Source: Apiotrichum sp. Y4204 (Eukaryota; Basidiomycota; Tremellomycetes; Trichosporonales; Trichosporonaceae). Taken from it: 64,000 nucleotides of DNA. This document shows positions 46,322-58,724 of the stretch, in pieces. The translations under genes were made by a program, and so were the position numbers. The notes under the pieces were generated by a model. The model did not search any database, had not been told where the DNA came from, and saw only the letters and a list, made by a program, of their open reading frames with translations. Each line of letters opens with the position of its first letter. Position 1 is the stretch's first letter. Where the stretch lies: the NCBI GenBank assembly GCA_025531455.1, contig JAMYHL010000007.1:310001-374000 (forward strand), in the 5' to 3' direction.

Positions 46322-46921
46322 GGCGAGACCTGCAGCGATGGGATGGTAGGTCGCGTCGAGGTCGCTTGTTGCCGCTTATCTTGCACGACTGAAATGTTGC
46401 TGTGTGGTGGAGATTCTTATTGTTGTTGCATTCCATCCGCATGATCTCATGATTTGTGCGGCATGCGGTTGATGCGGGTGGACTGCCACACGCGCGTCGC
46501 GTGCACGGATCACCCACAGATCGCTGCAGATCGCGGATCGAAAGGCTAAAAAGGGGCGGCAGACCCAGTAAAACGGAATTACGTAACTCTGTTTGTAATT
46601 GACGAAGGTTGACGCGGTTCGGACACGCCCTTCAGGATAAGGGGGAAGACAAAATAAGCTCCCCCCCCCCCCTGATGGTTGTTATTGTGAACGTGACCTT
46701 TTGAGGCGCAGTGCGCGCAGCACAGGAAGGAAGGTCAAGTTGCCTCGAAGCACCAGATCACTAGGTGCACACCAGGGGCCTCGGTTCGCCGCCTCACTTT
46801 GCGCGTCTTGCTCTCTCGGAGAGGTCGCCATCACACCACATCAACAACATCACAACAACATCCATTCATATTTCATCGCCATCCACCATCCACATCCACC
46901 CCCACCCCTCTCCACCGCATC
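46322..46921. other. Divergent promoter region unknown protein/SCC3
   Basis: 600 bp between divergent starts. It holds a 12-nt C run at 46661-46672 and GATC-rich inverted words at about 46508-46540. No gene is supported. Confidence 0.55.
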
Positions 46922-49900
46922 ATGTCCCTTGCGGCCGACACCAACGGCGCCCAGCCACGGAGGGGGACCCGCGTCCGCAAGGCGCCCCAGCCATTCGACC
47001 CCAGCGAGGAAGGTGCGTGTTGACCCCGTGTTCGCTCCTTTGGGCACGCGTCTCTGGATGGAGAGGGCATTCCTCGACTCAAATGGGTATCTGACATATA
47101 CAGCAAATGAGCCCGCGGCTGATCGCCCGCGCGCAGCAAACGATGACAGCGATAGCGACCTGACAGATGTAAGCTTGCAGAGAACGATGAAGCTACGGAA
47201 CTGACGCGTCAGATTGGGAGCGAAGACGACGCGCCGGCCCAGCCCGCCAAACGCAAGGCGAACGGCACGCGCAAAGCCACAGCACCAGCCAAGCGGCGGA
47301 AGGGAGCGAAGGCGGCTGCGACTCCAGCGGATGGCATGCCCGAAGGTCTTGATGGATTCAAGGATGACTCGCCATTCTTCAGTACGTGTATTTTTGTCTT
47401 CCTCCGACGCGTCCACCTTCCCTGACGCGACGTCGCGCGTACTTTCCACCATCCGCTCTGCTGCGTTTACTCCTACACTCACATCACGGACACGCACGCT
47501 CACACCCAGACGCGCTTTTCCAGCCCAACGTGGCCCTCGAACCCCTCGTCGAAGACTGGGTGCACGCGTATCAGACATCCGTCGACAACCCAGACGCGGA
47601 GAAGGCCGCAGTTCACGAGCTTGTCCTCTTCTTCATCCGTCTTTGTGGTCTCAGCTCCGATGTTGAGGAGCATGAGGCGATGGACCAGGATGGCGTGGTG
47701 GACACGATCGAGCGTATCCAGGACGAGAGCGTACAGGTCAGTTGTTCATTTCGACTATCAACTGACAGTCAGACCAACGCCGCCACCTATCCTCTCATCT
47801 CACGCGCGAAGGGGATGCGTCCGATGAAGGCCAACCTCACAACATTCATCTCTCACCTTATCGAAACTCTTTACCTCACTCCGTGTCTCTTCGACGACGC
47901 TGACACGACCAAGCATTCGGTCGCCCTCATGCCTCTGCTCTTCACATGGCTTCACTGCATGTCTTCCTCCCCACTCCGCCCTATCCGCCACACCGGCACT
48001 TACATCGCTCTCAAGATCAACTCTGCACTGTGCAAGGTTGCTGCAGCAGCCACGCATGACCTGGGCGTCAAGCAGAGGCAGAAGGACGCGGAGGTAAAGA
48101 AGGCTGGCACAGGTGCGGCTGCCGCAAAACGTGTAAAGGATGCGGAGGACAAGGTCGTCGAGGCACATCTGCGCAAGACGAAGCTTGAGGAGTACATGTC
48201 GGAAACAGACACTGTGTAAGTTGCGTGAAGCTTCCATTGCTGACATGCAGCCTGTTCGTCCATCGTGTTCGCGACACCGACCCGGCGATTCGTACCGACT
48301 GCATCCGCGAGCTCGGAGTGTGGGTCAAGCGCTACCCGGATGTGTTCCTCAAGAGCTCGTTCTACAGCCACTTCATCCGCGGCACAAACGACAGCGACGG
48401 TCCCGTGCGACTCGAGACCATGAAGGCCTTGCTTGGCGTCTTCACCAAGCTTGCGGGTTCCAGCGACACCTCGTTTAGCCTCCGTCTCGCCCCGCGTCTG
48501 ATCCAGATCGCCGCTCAGGATACTGACATTCCGGTTCGCACCAATGCCATCGCTGTTATTGCGCAGATGGCAACGACTGCGCAGCTGGACGACGAGGACG
48601 AGGAGCAGCACAACAAGGTCGCACGACTCATCTTCGATGCCGAGCCCAAGGTCCGCAAAGCTGCCGCTGCCTTTGTTAAAGGATACTGGGAGGAACGCGC
48701 GGAGCAGCTTCAGAATGACTTTAACGCCCTCCGTGATGGCAAGAAGAAACGCGCAGCAAAGATCAAGGATGTTGACCTCGAGCAGCGTTTCCAGTGGAAA
48801 GCCCTCGCCCAACTGCTGGTTGAGACATCACAGTCGCTCACCTCGCCGGACGATGGCGATGAGGAGGCTGGACCGTCGAAGCAGTTTGAGGCTGTGACTG
48901 CCACGGGCTACGAGTCGCCTGCTACCCGCGCCTCAGCGGCTGCCGACGCTCTCTACTCTCAGATTGATCTTCTTCAAGACTGGCACGCCCTCGTGGACTA
49001 CCTCTTGCTGGATCACTCAACCTCCGAGACTGATCCTTGGTTGCTCACCGAGGAGGAGGAAGACTTTATGCTCGAGGTTCTCATTACTTGCATCCGCCGC
49101 GAGGACGAGGTGGGTAGCTGGCTGTGCACCTTTCGAAATGTACTGATCATCAGGACGACGAGGAGTCCCACAAGACCAAGGAGCTCATGAAGGTGCTTCC
49201 TCGGTTGTTCACCAAGCATCAAACTGAAGGCCGCCGTATCGTGGGAATCCTCTCCATTCCGGAACACATGAACCTGTCCCTCTATCTCGACTTGCGCAAG
49301 ACCGCCGCTTATGAGTCTCTGTGGGACGACATTACCAAACAGTTCCTCCAGCACACCGACCCTACCGTGCTGTCTGCATCCATCCGCGCCATCAATACCC
49401 TTACCGCCAACACTGCATTGGAGGCTGTGAACAAGCAGAAGCTTGCCGAGTTGGAGGAGTCCCTGTTCACCTCGCTGCGCGACTCGATCGACGGGGAGGA
49501 TGTTTCTGCCATGACTATATCTGACGACCAACTCTCCTCTATCGAGGCGATTCTCCTTCGTATAAGCCTACTCTCTTCAAGCCGGGACATTGTCACCGTC
49601 ATGCAGGACGAGGAGGGTGGTCAGAGCAGTGGATGGACGATTGTCCTGGCATTTGCCGGTCGTGGTGGCCTGGGATACAAGGAAGAAGCTCAGGTGAGTC
49701 TCCTCGACGTGAAGAACCATGATACCACTCTTCTGACTCACAGATTGTCAGCCACGCCATGCACATCGTAATGGTCCACATTGCATGGCTTTTCAAGCGG
49801 TTCACGGAGGCCGACGCTGAGAATGCTGAGAAGGTCGCAATACTCAGGCAACGGCGCAACGAGGCCCTCGAAGTCTTTGAGCAATTCAGTGTTCGAGGAC

Positions 49901-51306
49901 GGACAAACGCATCAGAAGAGGTCCGCCGACAGGTGAGTTGTCGGCCCCATTGAGGTTCTAACTCTCAGGCATTCCTTGCATTTATCAACATGCACAACCT
50001 GTTTTCCGGTCGCGGGGAAAAGGTCCACCCGGCGGCCAAAGTGGCTGCTCTCGAGATGGCAGGCGACAAGCAGCATAGGCTGGGTGGCGTGTTCCAGGCT
50101 GCTGTGGAGCACTACGCATCCGACTTGGAGGACATGACTCGTGAAGAGGACGAGGATGACGAAATGACCCGCGCAGAAAAGCAGCGTGCGGTCGCCTTCC
50201 TTAGTGTCGTTTCGTCTTTCGTCTCTGCTATCCGCATTGGTGTCATCGACGTCGAGCAGGCAAAAGAGCCGCTTGCACACTACGGACGCTTTGGGCCTAC
50301 CTACGATGCCATTGTCAAGAAGCTCGTCGACGTGCTTCGTGACGAGGGCATCTACAACCGGGAGGCTACGACTGTGCAACACGTGATTGCAGAGGCCCTT
50401 CAGGCTGTGAGTTGTCGAGATGTCGTCTCTGCCCTCAACTGACCATCTCAGTCATTCACCACCTTCCTCGACAATACCGATGAGAAGGAGCCTGAGGCCA
50501 CTATCGCTCTCGCCCGTATTGCCGCTACCGCCTTCGTGGTTCAGGGCACACACTTTACCGTTCTCAAGCAGATCCACCCCGACGACATTTACGACATGCA
50601 CGTTGCGGCGCTCGACTGGCTCTTCCCGAAGGTGGCTGTTCTTTCCAAACAAGCTGCCACGGTCAAGGACAAAGATCTCAAAGCACGCCACAACCTGAAA
50701 CGCGCCAAGGCCCTCACGTATTTCAAGCCGCTTGCGCTTCTCCTGGGTCCTGTCACCGGCCGCGATGCGCTGCGCCTCCGGAATCACCTGGAGGAGCTGG
50801 TCAACGAGTCCACTACTCCCAACGCTATCCGCGCATCGAGTGGATACAAGACGTACGAGAAGCGTCTTGTCTCCATAGCAGGCAAGGATGCCGAACTCAA
50901 AATCAAGCCTCGCAGGACCGAGTCTAAGAAAAACAACAAAAGCGTTGAGGTTATCGAGGAGGAGAGCGACCTATCTGATGCCGAGGACGACGCTGAGGAG
51001 CCAGCAAAGAGCAAGTCGCCAGAAAACGTGAACGATTCCGACGAGGACCCCACCACACCAAAGGCGAGCCAAAATGCTACCCAGGACTCTGCAGGCGACG
51101 AGAGCGCGAGCCAGCCTCCCACAAATGGCATAAAACGCACACACCCAGACGACGAGTCGCTGCCAGATCTGGATCTCGACACGACGGCGCAGATGCTCAA
51201 CATGTCGGATGAGATCGATCTGGCGTTTACCGACGACGGCGACCGCGAACGCAGCGTATCGGTCGAGCCGGATGCCAAGCGGCGCAAGACAGTGAAGAAG
51301 TACTAG
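46922..51306 (+). CDS. SCC3: Cohesin subunit Scc3/STAG
   Basis: Ten exons: 46922-47012, 47104-47168, 47213-47381, 47510-47736, 47773-48215, 48251-49109, 49154-49693, 49744-49932, 49969-50406 and 50452-51306, about 1291 aa. A basic N-terminus (GTRVRKAPQPFDP, then PAKRRKGAKAA) leads to the STAG domain (PFFNALFQPNVALEPLVEDW). The SCD region follows (TDTVLFVHRVRDTDPAIRTDCIRELGVWVKRYPDVFL), then helical repeats, an acidic C-terminal tail (EESDLSDAEDDAEE) and a nuclear signal-like KRRKTVKK end. Scc3 binds Scc1 and DNA in the cohesin ring and is needed for sister-chromatid cohesion. The 36-bp intron at 47737-47772 is a multiple of three and stop-free, so its removal is inferred from consensus ends and family alignment. 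Confidence 0.95.
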
Positions 51307-52394
51307 ATCACGGCAGTACTGGGTGCGGCTGAGTGTGGTGCGGGAGCCTTGGGGGTCGATCCGTCTGCGTCTGTAGCGATTTCGTTTTCGGTTCTTTCTT
51401 TACTTTGCTTGCGGGTGTAATTACGGTGTAGTGTGTCATGTATTGACTGAAGTGCAAGAACCAATCACACCTGACATACCGTGCGCTCAGAACATGCAGC
51501 GTGGAAGAGAGCCGTTTCCCCCAGGCCCGAGCTACGGTGGATCGGACATCGGCTGCGACCTGAACCAAATAACCATCAGGAGTAGCATAGGAGTCACAGA
51601 GAGAGCGCTACAAGTCACATTTTCGTAGGAGAAACCACCACTCGACAGGCTACTGGTTATAAGGTAGACGAAAGCATGTGGGCTCTGAGATTCAGCGATG
51701 ATGCCCACATCTTAGGACGTTACAGCGGAGCGTAAGGCCACGTGCTGGACAAAGACACCGATGCCGGAAACGAGGCATAAACAGGACATTCCCAGTCTGT
51801 AGGATCAAACTCTGGTTAACGTATTGACTAGTTCAGAAGCCCCCAGTGTGCCCGCTGTTTATGTCTGGAGAGCGTCAATGGCTGTGGGTTGCGATGGTGG
51901 TCCTGGAGACTTTCACTTGATTGTGATTGCGTCAGACATGTCCATTTGGCAGGTATGGCCCTACATGAAGACTGCAGCTCGAGTAATGACAAGGAGAACA
52001 CGCGGAGACATGGAAGCTCTGAAGCATGCTGTTGGCCCGGGAGACCGGGTGCGGTAACAGGCCAACAGGGTTGATGACGTCCAAAGGAAGGTGCAAGACG
52101 TTGGCAGGTCAGAGGTTTCAGCAGTGCCGGAGCTATCGGCGAAAAGAGGCCTCGGGGATAAAAGCTTGTGCAGTGCCACACTCCCAAATTCCGGAACTAG
52201 TCCCTCGGTGGGAGCGGCGTTTTCCGCTTTTACAGGCTGAATTCTTTCCCTGCATTTTTGCCTTGGTGGAGGTTCCTGCATGGGGGGGCAAAGTCGTGGG
52301 TACCAAGCTCGTTGCCGCCTGGGAGTGCATGCTGCCTGGCTGGGTGCGTGTGCTTGTGGCCAGACACTGGGCGCTGGGTGGCTCCTGCCTGGCT

Positions 52395-52418
52395 CTGGCT
52401 GGCTGGCTGGCTGGCTGG
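52395..52418. repeat. CTGG microsatellite, six copies
   Basis: Perfect run of six CTGG units about 610 bp upstream of the RPL34 start. Confidence 0.85.
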
Positions 52419-52527
52419 ACGGCAGCCCTGCGAGTGCCGGGTGGGGAGCTGCTCGGCGGCGGTCTGCAGCTGGGTTTCAACCGCGTTCAAGGCCACTGGA
52501 CTCCACATCCGTCAAGCTATCCGTCAA

Positions 52528-53028
52528 GTGAGTGCTGGCGGCGACACCAGCGACAGCGACGACGACGACGACTCCGGCACACGGCAGACGAGCGGTACAC
52601 TGCACACGAGTGCGGGCGCGGCGAACGGCGTGAAAAAATTGAGAGCACGAGATCATGAGCACCGACCGAGCACCGGGGCGACCATCCATCACGACAGCGA
52701 CGAGCACCGCGACACTCGAGATGGATACCGAGGCCGCGCAGAGGTGTTGATGATGTGGCGAGCATGCTGGAGCTTCTGAGGAGGTTTTGCGCGGCCGGAG
52801 TCTCGATTATGATGGTCGTGACCATGGACAGCTATCGACCAGCTCGCCCTTCCCATCCCCTCTCCCCACCGACAAGACGCCCCATCCATCCTCGCCCTCT
52901 CTTCGCCCGTTTTGCTCGTGCTTGTGCTCTATCGCCCGCCGTTCCGCCGTGTTTGTCTGCCGCTTCTGTCATGTCGAGTCGTCTCGTGCTGGATTGCCGG
53001 AAATTCTGGAACGTGAGCTAACATCCAG
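52528..53028 (+). other. Probable 5' UTR intron of RPL34
   Basis: A consensus GTGAGT donor at 52528 and a CTAAC branch motif with acceptor AG at 53027-53028, one base before the ATG. Leader introns are frequent in fungal ribosomal protein genes. The donor choice is inferred, because no transcript is visible. Confidence 0.4.
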
Positions 53029-53029
53029 A

Positions 53030-53540
53030 ATGGCCCAGCGTGTCACTCTCCGCAAGCGCCAGCCTTACAACACGACCTCGAACCGCAGGCGTGTCGTCAA
53101 GACCCCCGGTGGCAAGCTCGTTGTTCACCACATCAAGAAGCTTGCTGTTAGTGTCTCGCGGGAAGGATGAGGGCTGCGGTGGTGACGGGCTGGACATGGG
53201 CCTGGAGATTTTGCATGCGGAATCTGCAAATTCTGCACCGAGCCTCGTCTCCGCCGTCATCGTCCATGAGCCATCCTCTGCCTTCAGTTTGTTGTGCCCT
53301 GCTAACCCCCAGTCGGCCCCCAAGTGCGGTGACTGCGGTGAGGCCCTCGCCGGTGTCCCCACCCTCCGCCCCCGCAAGTACGCGACCCTCTCGAAGCGCC
53401 AGAAGTCCGTCTCGCGTGCCTACGGCGGCTCGGTCTGCGCCCACTGCGTCAAGCAGCGCATCACCCGCGCGTTCCTCATCGAGGAGGCCACCATCGTCAA
53501 GCGCGTCCTTAAGGCCAAGGCCGCCGCCTCCAAGAAGTAG
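53030..53540 (+). CDS. RPL34: Ribosomal protein eL34
   Basis: Two exons: 53030-53146 (39 codons) and 53313-53540, about 114 aa. The spliced protein [20 protein letters not shown], then [19 protein letters not shown] and [14 protein letters not shown], is a clear eL34, a basic 60S subunit protein. Two CxxC pairs (CGDC and CAHC) form its zinc-binding-like centre. The length is normal for the family. The intron (166 bp) uses a GTTAGT donor, weaker than the GTGAGT typical of this window. No snoRNA with convincing C and D boxes was found in it. A probable leader intron ends just before the ATG. Confidence 0.96.
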
Positions 53541-56185
53541 AGTAGACCCCTGCTATTGAGAGACGTGGATTTGGCATAGGGCGATGTATTGATTCCCTCA
53601 CGACGGACTATCAAATCAGCGGCGCGCAATGGGAGGAAATGGAGGCCGGGAGGAGAGTCAAGGGGGGAATTCGGACGGGGCCATGCCCTTGGGATGTGTG
53701 GCTCACGCCAGAAGTGCAGTTCGCGTCACTCTGATGGCTCGGTGGTATGTCTGTCATTCTGCAGGCGTTGACTCGTCAGCTCACCAGCCGAGCCGCGATG
53801 TTTGGGTCGTTGGGCGACGGAGATCCGGCGGAATCCGTTGGCTGTCGGCGGATCCGTGCACCCTCAGCTTGTCAGTCCGTCAGCTTGCAGCCTGTCAGCC
53901 TGTCAGCTCGTCGGCTGGTCATCGCGAACGCTGCGTGCGCAATTACTCATGCACTCATACACTGATCACCCTCGGCACCCAGGCCACGACTGCCTAAGGG
54001 CGGCTACTGACGGTATTCTCTAAATCGGCAGCGGAACGGAGCAGGTGGTGTTTGTCCCTCTTCTCCCGAGTGGGCGAATGCGCTGATCGACTTACCGCTG
54101 ATCGACTTACTGTCGACTGGACCAATTGATCAGCGGCCAGCGGATCTACGATCAGCTACCAGCGGTTCGACCCATCCCGACTGTCGAGATCTCGTTCCGA
54201 GTTCTCAGGCTTGTGAAACCTGAGTGCTCGGATGGCCACATATGTCCAAATAATAGCCACCGTGCCACCGCTCCTTACAACCAACTTTCTTCACCCCACT
54301 CGCCTGTCTCTTGGTGATCCGTGACTTCATTGAGTCCTCCTGTCTACTGTATAACTGTCACTGCGTGTAAGACGTGAGCAAAGTCTCGCTTCGTGAGGGT
54401 CGGCCAGCGCTGGCAAAAGCCGGCCCTCATCAACGCGCCGCTGATCACTGATCGCCCGCGCGCCCGAACGGGCCTCCACAATTCATCCGCCCCTCGACCC
54501 CCTTAGCCTGGTCCTTTAGCTTATTTCTCACAGGCGCTCAGCTCTGCCGATCCAAACAAATTTCTACAACCACCGGAAGCACCCACCGCTGGCCTCATAG
54601 CTCTTGGTGGGTTCGCAAGTAACCATGTTTCTGTTTCACAAGTGTGGCACACCATGCACAACAAATGTGGCACACACTGCAGAAACATTCACCGACACAC
54701 ACAGTAATTCAATAATTAAACACAACTCACCATATGCTTCCAGCTGGTGCTCACTGTTGATGCACCGACCTCCAGAGAACTTCTCGATGCATGCCGGAGA
54801 AATTGAGCAAGGCCCGTGAGATGGTCGTGATGGCGATGGACAAATTAGCAGATCTGCTGATGCTATGATCCGCGAACGCTAGTGCCATGATGCCAGTGCC
54901 AAGGCAACCCCTTCCCCTGGCTAATAACCGCAATCCGCAGTTCCTTTGTCGTTGATCGCCCTAAGTCCTCCGCGGATTAGAAGATGGGGTGCGTTGCGAG
55001 GCTGCCGGTGCGAGGAGCGCGAGGAGTGGCGCGCGTCGAGCCCTGATCTGCGGGAACTGGGAATTAGCATGTGCCCCTACGCGCTCACGCCCGACGCGTC
55101 GAGTCCACACATAGGGACAGTCCGCACGGGGCTGCGCGCCCCTTGTTACGCCGACTGATGGATATTGATCGCGGAATGCTGAGCATAAAACGTCGTCGAG
55201 GCTTAGCGCGCGGCGTCGGGGTAAATTTATGATGGGCGGCGATGACGGAGCGCGAGAGAGAGTGGCTTTGTAGTGCTAAGAGTGCTGCGGTCGTCGGTAA
55301 CTGTGTGCAAGCTTGCAAGTATGTTTTCCACCACCACTGTCCCGTTGTCGCGCGTCCACTCACGAATTCGAGAACTCATGGAGCAGATTATTTCTTGGGG
55401 TGCTCGAAAAAATTGGTCGCGTTTACAGAATATTTACAGACGCCCAACCATTTGGCTGTTGGGCACGTTGGGGTTGGGAATCCGAATTGGGGCCGTCGAA
55501 GGAGGGACTCTCGCTGGGTGTACGCGAATTGTGTTTGGTGGCGAGCTCAGGTCACGAGGTCGTGTCGACTTGTAATCGGACAATGATCGGCAGCTATACG
55601 ATCACTACAACAGCCCGGCAGGACAAGAGAGGAGGGATACGCGCATACGCGCCTGACCTATTTTTTTCTGCGTGTGTGAGACATGGGTGTGTGTTTGCAT
55701 TCGTGCTGGCCTGCTGCTGCTGTCTGCCAGGCTGCCACCATTGTTACCATCACTGTCACCACCATCACCACTGCAGCAGCCAAGCGGGCTTGGGTACTGT
55801 CTTCCTTCCCGCCTTCCTCCTTCTTTCTCTACCTGCCCCATCATCATCATCATTCTCATCACTCCCTTCTTCACCTTCCTCACCATCACTCTCATCATCT
55901 TCTCTCTACGACACCCCCTTCACAGCCCCTGCCCTTTGCTTCTCAGCCATCAAACCAGTCACCACCTCCTTCTCTCCTCCATTGTTCTTCGACGCCATCA
56001 ACGCCTGCAACGCCTCGAGCCCTTTGGCTTGCTGTGCCCTGCTCACCATTTCCTTCCTCACTACCGAGCGCTCGGAACCTCTCTGGCCTCGGAGTTTCAC
56101 CTTCCCTCTCCTAGCTTAAGCAAGCTTCTCTAGCTTCTCTTCGCCACCGCTACTGGTTTCCCTCGGCTCGCAGCTCGCAGCCACC
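53541..56185. other. Intergenic RPL34/HSF-like gene
   Basis: 2.6 kb without a supported gene. Notable are a perfect 15-bp tandem duplication (54081-54110), many GATC-containing inverted words (54078-54150, 54425-54460, 54868-54960) and a C/T-rich stretch (55730-56160) that is probably the leader of the HSF-like gene. The hydrophobic ORFs in the C/T-rich stretch are compositional. Confidence 0.5.
54081..54110. repeat. 15-bp perfect tandem duplication
   Basis: The unit CGCTGATCGACTTAC occurs twice head to tail, in a stretch with further CTGATC/GATCAG words. Confidence 0.8.
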
Positions 56186-58724
56186 ATGGCAGCGTGTTCT
56201 TCTCCCCCTTCTGAACCCTTCCCCGCTAATTCCTTAGAGGACCCGTTCCAGTCGCTCTTCCCTCCGAGCTCTCCCCCGGTCCCTGGTTCAGTGATGACGA
56301 CTCCTCGTCGTTTTCCAACCCCCTTGGGTTTGCAGCAGACTGGTGCCACTACCGGTCTTCCTTACCCAACCTTCCCCATTCCCGATCTTTCGATTCAATC
56401 TACACCCACTTTATCCAGTACCGGGCGCAAGACCAAGTTCGGGTTTTTGGATGACGCGTCAGTGGAGGGCAGCAGCCCCCACAAGAAATCAAGGCGCACG
56501 GCATCTGAGGGCGACGATCGCGTAAACACGGGCCTTGGAATCGACGGTCCCACTGTCGACCCTCCACTCGGGCCACTCGAGGCGTTACCGAAAACACACA
56601 CCTTTGTCTCTCTCCTTGTGTCGCCAGATTCGAGTCCCTCTCCTTCACCATGTCCCCGCACAACTCGCGTAGACAACGTCCCTTTGGACCTTTTGGCTGG
56701 CTCCCCGGAGGCAGCACCCGACCCTCAAGGGCTTCCCGGTTTCGACCAGCTCGCACAAGTCGACTGGCCATTTTTGCCGATCTATGACTATACCGAGCTT
56801 CCTCGGGACTACATGACGAGCGACCTTCCATACCATCTCGTGCCCTCCATCGAACCTTTTTACCTTCATGGGAGAATTCCCTCACAGGAGGAAATGGCGG
56901 CCGCCTTTGATTTACAGCGTCTCGCCTCTGGGTTGAACGAACAGCAGCCGGCAACAACCTACACCAATCCTTTCAACTCCGAAACTCCTCATGGACACAT
57001 TAACGTCTTTGGAGAAAACTCTTTAGAGCTCTATAACGGCTCCGAGGAGGAATCTGATGATGGAAGCTCCTCGGTAGAGGATGTTTTTGCAGACTCACAT
57101 GCGTCTCTGCCTCCTCCTTTTGTTCCGCTCTGGTTTGAGCGTACTCACTCGGCGCCGCTCTCACAGACAGATGATGCCTCGTCCCCCGATCTCCACCGCG
57201 TTGAGGACTCTGGTCACGACGCGTTCTGTGATTATGCGTCACCTGTGACGCCCGCGAATCCTGGGTATCCATACCAGTATGCCCATGGCTCCTCTAGCCC
57301 CTCTCCGAATGTAGGGACCACACTTTCACCGATTCCTCGTAGTTCATCTCCGCTGTCGGTGTATTCCCCTACCAACTCTGCCCAGTTTGCCCCTCGTACT
57401 GCCGGCAACAAGCGCACCTTCAAAGTGGCACTTTGGGAGTGAGTAATCCGGAGCTAGATTGGAAGCTTACGCCCAGGGTTATGCATAGTCCCGAGTTCAA
57501 GAAGTACATCCACTGGTCCGAAGACGGCCAGATGGGTATTATTCCTGATAAAGATGACGTGAGTACTGTGACGACGTCGTTTAAGTGCTCAGTACTAACT
57601 TGCAGTTTGTTGCGAGCCCTGGTGAGCGAGCGTGAATAAATAGCAACTAACCCCCAGCGATGAAAGCTATCACAGACTCTCGCGCAATTGGCGGTTTTGT
57701 GCGCCAACTCAACATGTGAGTCAGTGGTGTGGTTGTTGTTAACCTTCTCAGGTGGGGCTTCCAGCGCTTCCGCGCTCCTGGCGGCTCGGAGCGGTAAGAA
57801 TATTCGGAAGACGCAAGCTCTAATTGTAGTTCTCTCGCTTTCAAGCACGAAGACTTTGTTGAGGGTGACGTTGAGCGGATGGAGAAGATGTTTCGCAAGG
57901 AAGAGATGAAACTGGCGCGTACCACGACTGTAAGAGCTTTGATTATTGGGGGCTAACGCACAGAAACAAAAGAGGGGCAAGAAAGGCAAGTCTACCGCAA
58001 GGACTCCAAGCGGGAGGTCTACCACGCGGACCCCAAGCTCAAAGAGTACCACGAGGACTCCAAGCTCTACTAGTGTTACAAGGGCCCAAAGCGCCCCTCG
58101 TCAAAGTCTGCGCACGAGCAACACCCGCGTCGATTACTGTGATTCCTACGAGGAGTCTGAAGGCCAGTACGATGTGAGCCTACTCGTTTGCGCATTGACT
58201 GACAGAAGATTGACACTCCCGGAGACACGCCGCTTCTTACCCCTGTTGGGGAGGCTGCTGTGCTTACTCTGAACAATGCTCTCATCACTCCGACTCCTGC
58301 TCCCCGGAACGGAAAGAAGGGAAAGCTGCTCAAGTGCACCTCCAAGGAAGCTCGCAGCAGATCAGCAGAGGCTACCGAGCCCGTGGCTTTTAAGCCGTCC
58401 AAGAGGCGCAAAACCACAAATAAGCCGTCGACCTCAGCCGCTGTGAAACCCTGTGAGTCATCTTGGAGCCGACATCCGCTCACAGTAGCCATCACCAACT
58501 CTAGCACTATTCCTTGGTCATTCTCAGGATCGTCTAGTGCCCCTGAAGCTGGTCCGAGTGGCTTTGCGAACCTCGACACAGGAGCAGCCGGCGGCCATGG
58601 GCACGATGCTGACGTCCCTGGTCGCGGTCGCGGACGCGGTCGACCCCGTGGTCGTGGTCGTGGAGCCGGTTCAACGCGGGGCTCGGCCTTGGGTCGCGGT
58701 TCCCGGGGTCGAGCGCGCATGTAA
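56186..58724 (+). CDS. Divergent HSF-type transcription factor with RG-rich tail
   Basis: Eight exons: 56186-57438, 57477-57558, 57606-57621, 57658-57715, 57752-57793, 57830-57929, 57964-58173 and 58206-58724, about 759 aa. Unspliced, the first ORF stops in KVALWE. Removing a 38-bp intron joins it to VMHSPEFKKYIHWSEDG, and further 32-47 bp introns give DFVASPAMKAI, GGFVRQLNMWGFQRFRAPGG and AFKHEDFVEGDVERMEKM. This is an HSF-type DNA-binding domain at about residues 410-515. It is unusually far from the N-terminus, after about 410 Pro/Ser-rich residues. A linker with three TTRTPSSK-like repeats and a C-terminal RG-rich tail (GRGRGRGRPRGRGRG) follow. No leucine-zipper trimerisation region is obvious. 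It may be an HSF or Sfl1/Skn7-like relative, and the role is unknown. Exon 3 is only 16 bp. GTGAGT at 58453 could mark another optional intron. Confidence 0.85.

Larger units (their letters stand above)
51307..53029. other. Intergenic SCC3/RPL34 with probable 5' UTR intron
   Basis: 1.72 kb without a supported gene. Contains a CTGG microsatellite (52395-52418) and, at its right end, a likely RPL34 leader intron. ORFs of up to 210 codons here lie across the microsatellite and leader and show no domain. Confidence 0.5.

Noticed and set aside
52748..52779. TGATGA and CTGA pair in the RPL34 leader intron as a snoRNA
   Set aside because: The boxes are only about 22 nt apart and no second D box or terminal stem was found.
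54160..54185. GGTTCGA word as a tRNA B box
   Set aside because: No matching A box, cloverleaf or acceptor stem around it. No tRNA was supported anywhere in the window.
55672..56133. Apparent multi-helix membrane protein upstream of the HSF-like gene
   Set aside because: Hydrophobicity arises from CT-rich leader sequence; several overlapping frames look equally hydrophobic.
58453..58537. GTGAGT to TTCTCAG as an intron in the last exon of the HSF-like gene
   Set aside because: Splicing to this acceptor would create a stop codon at the junction, while reading through keeps the RG-rich tail in frame. A 33-bp in-frame alternative cannot be excluded.
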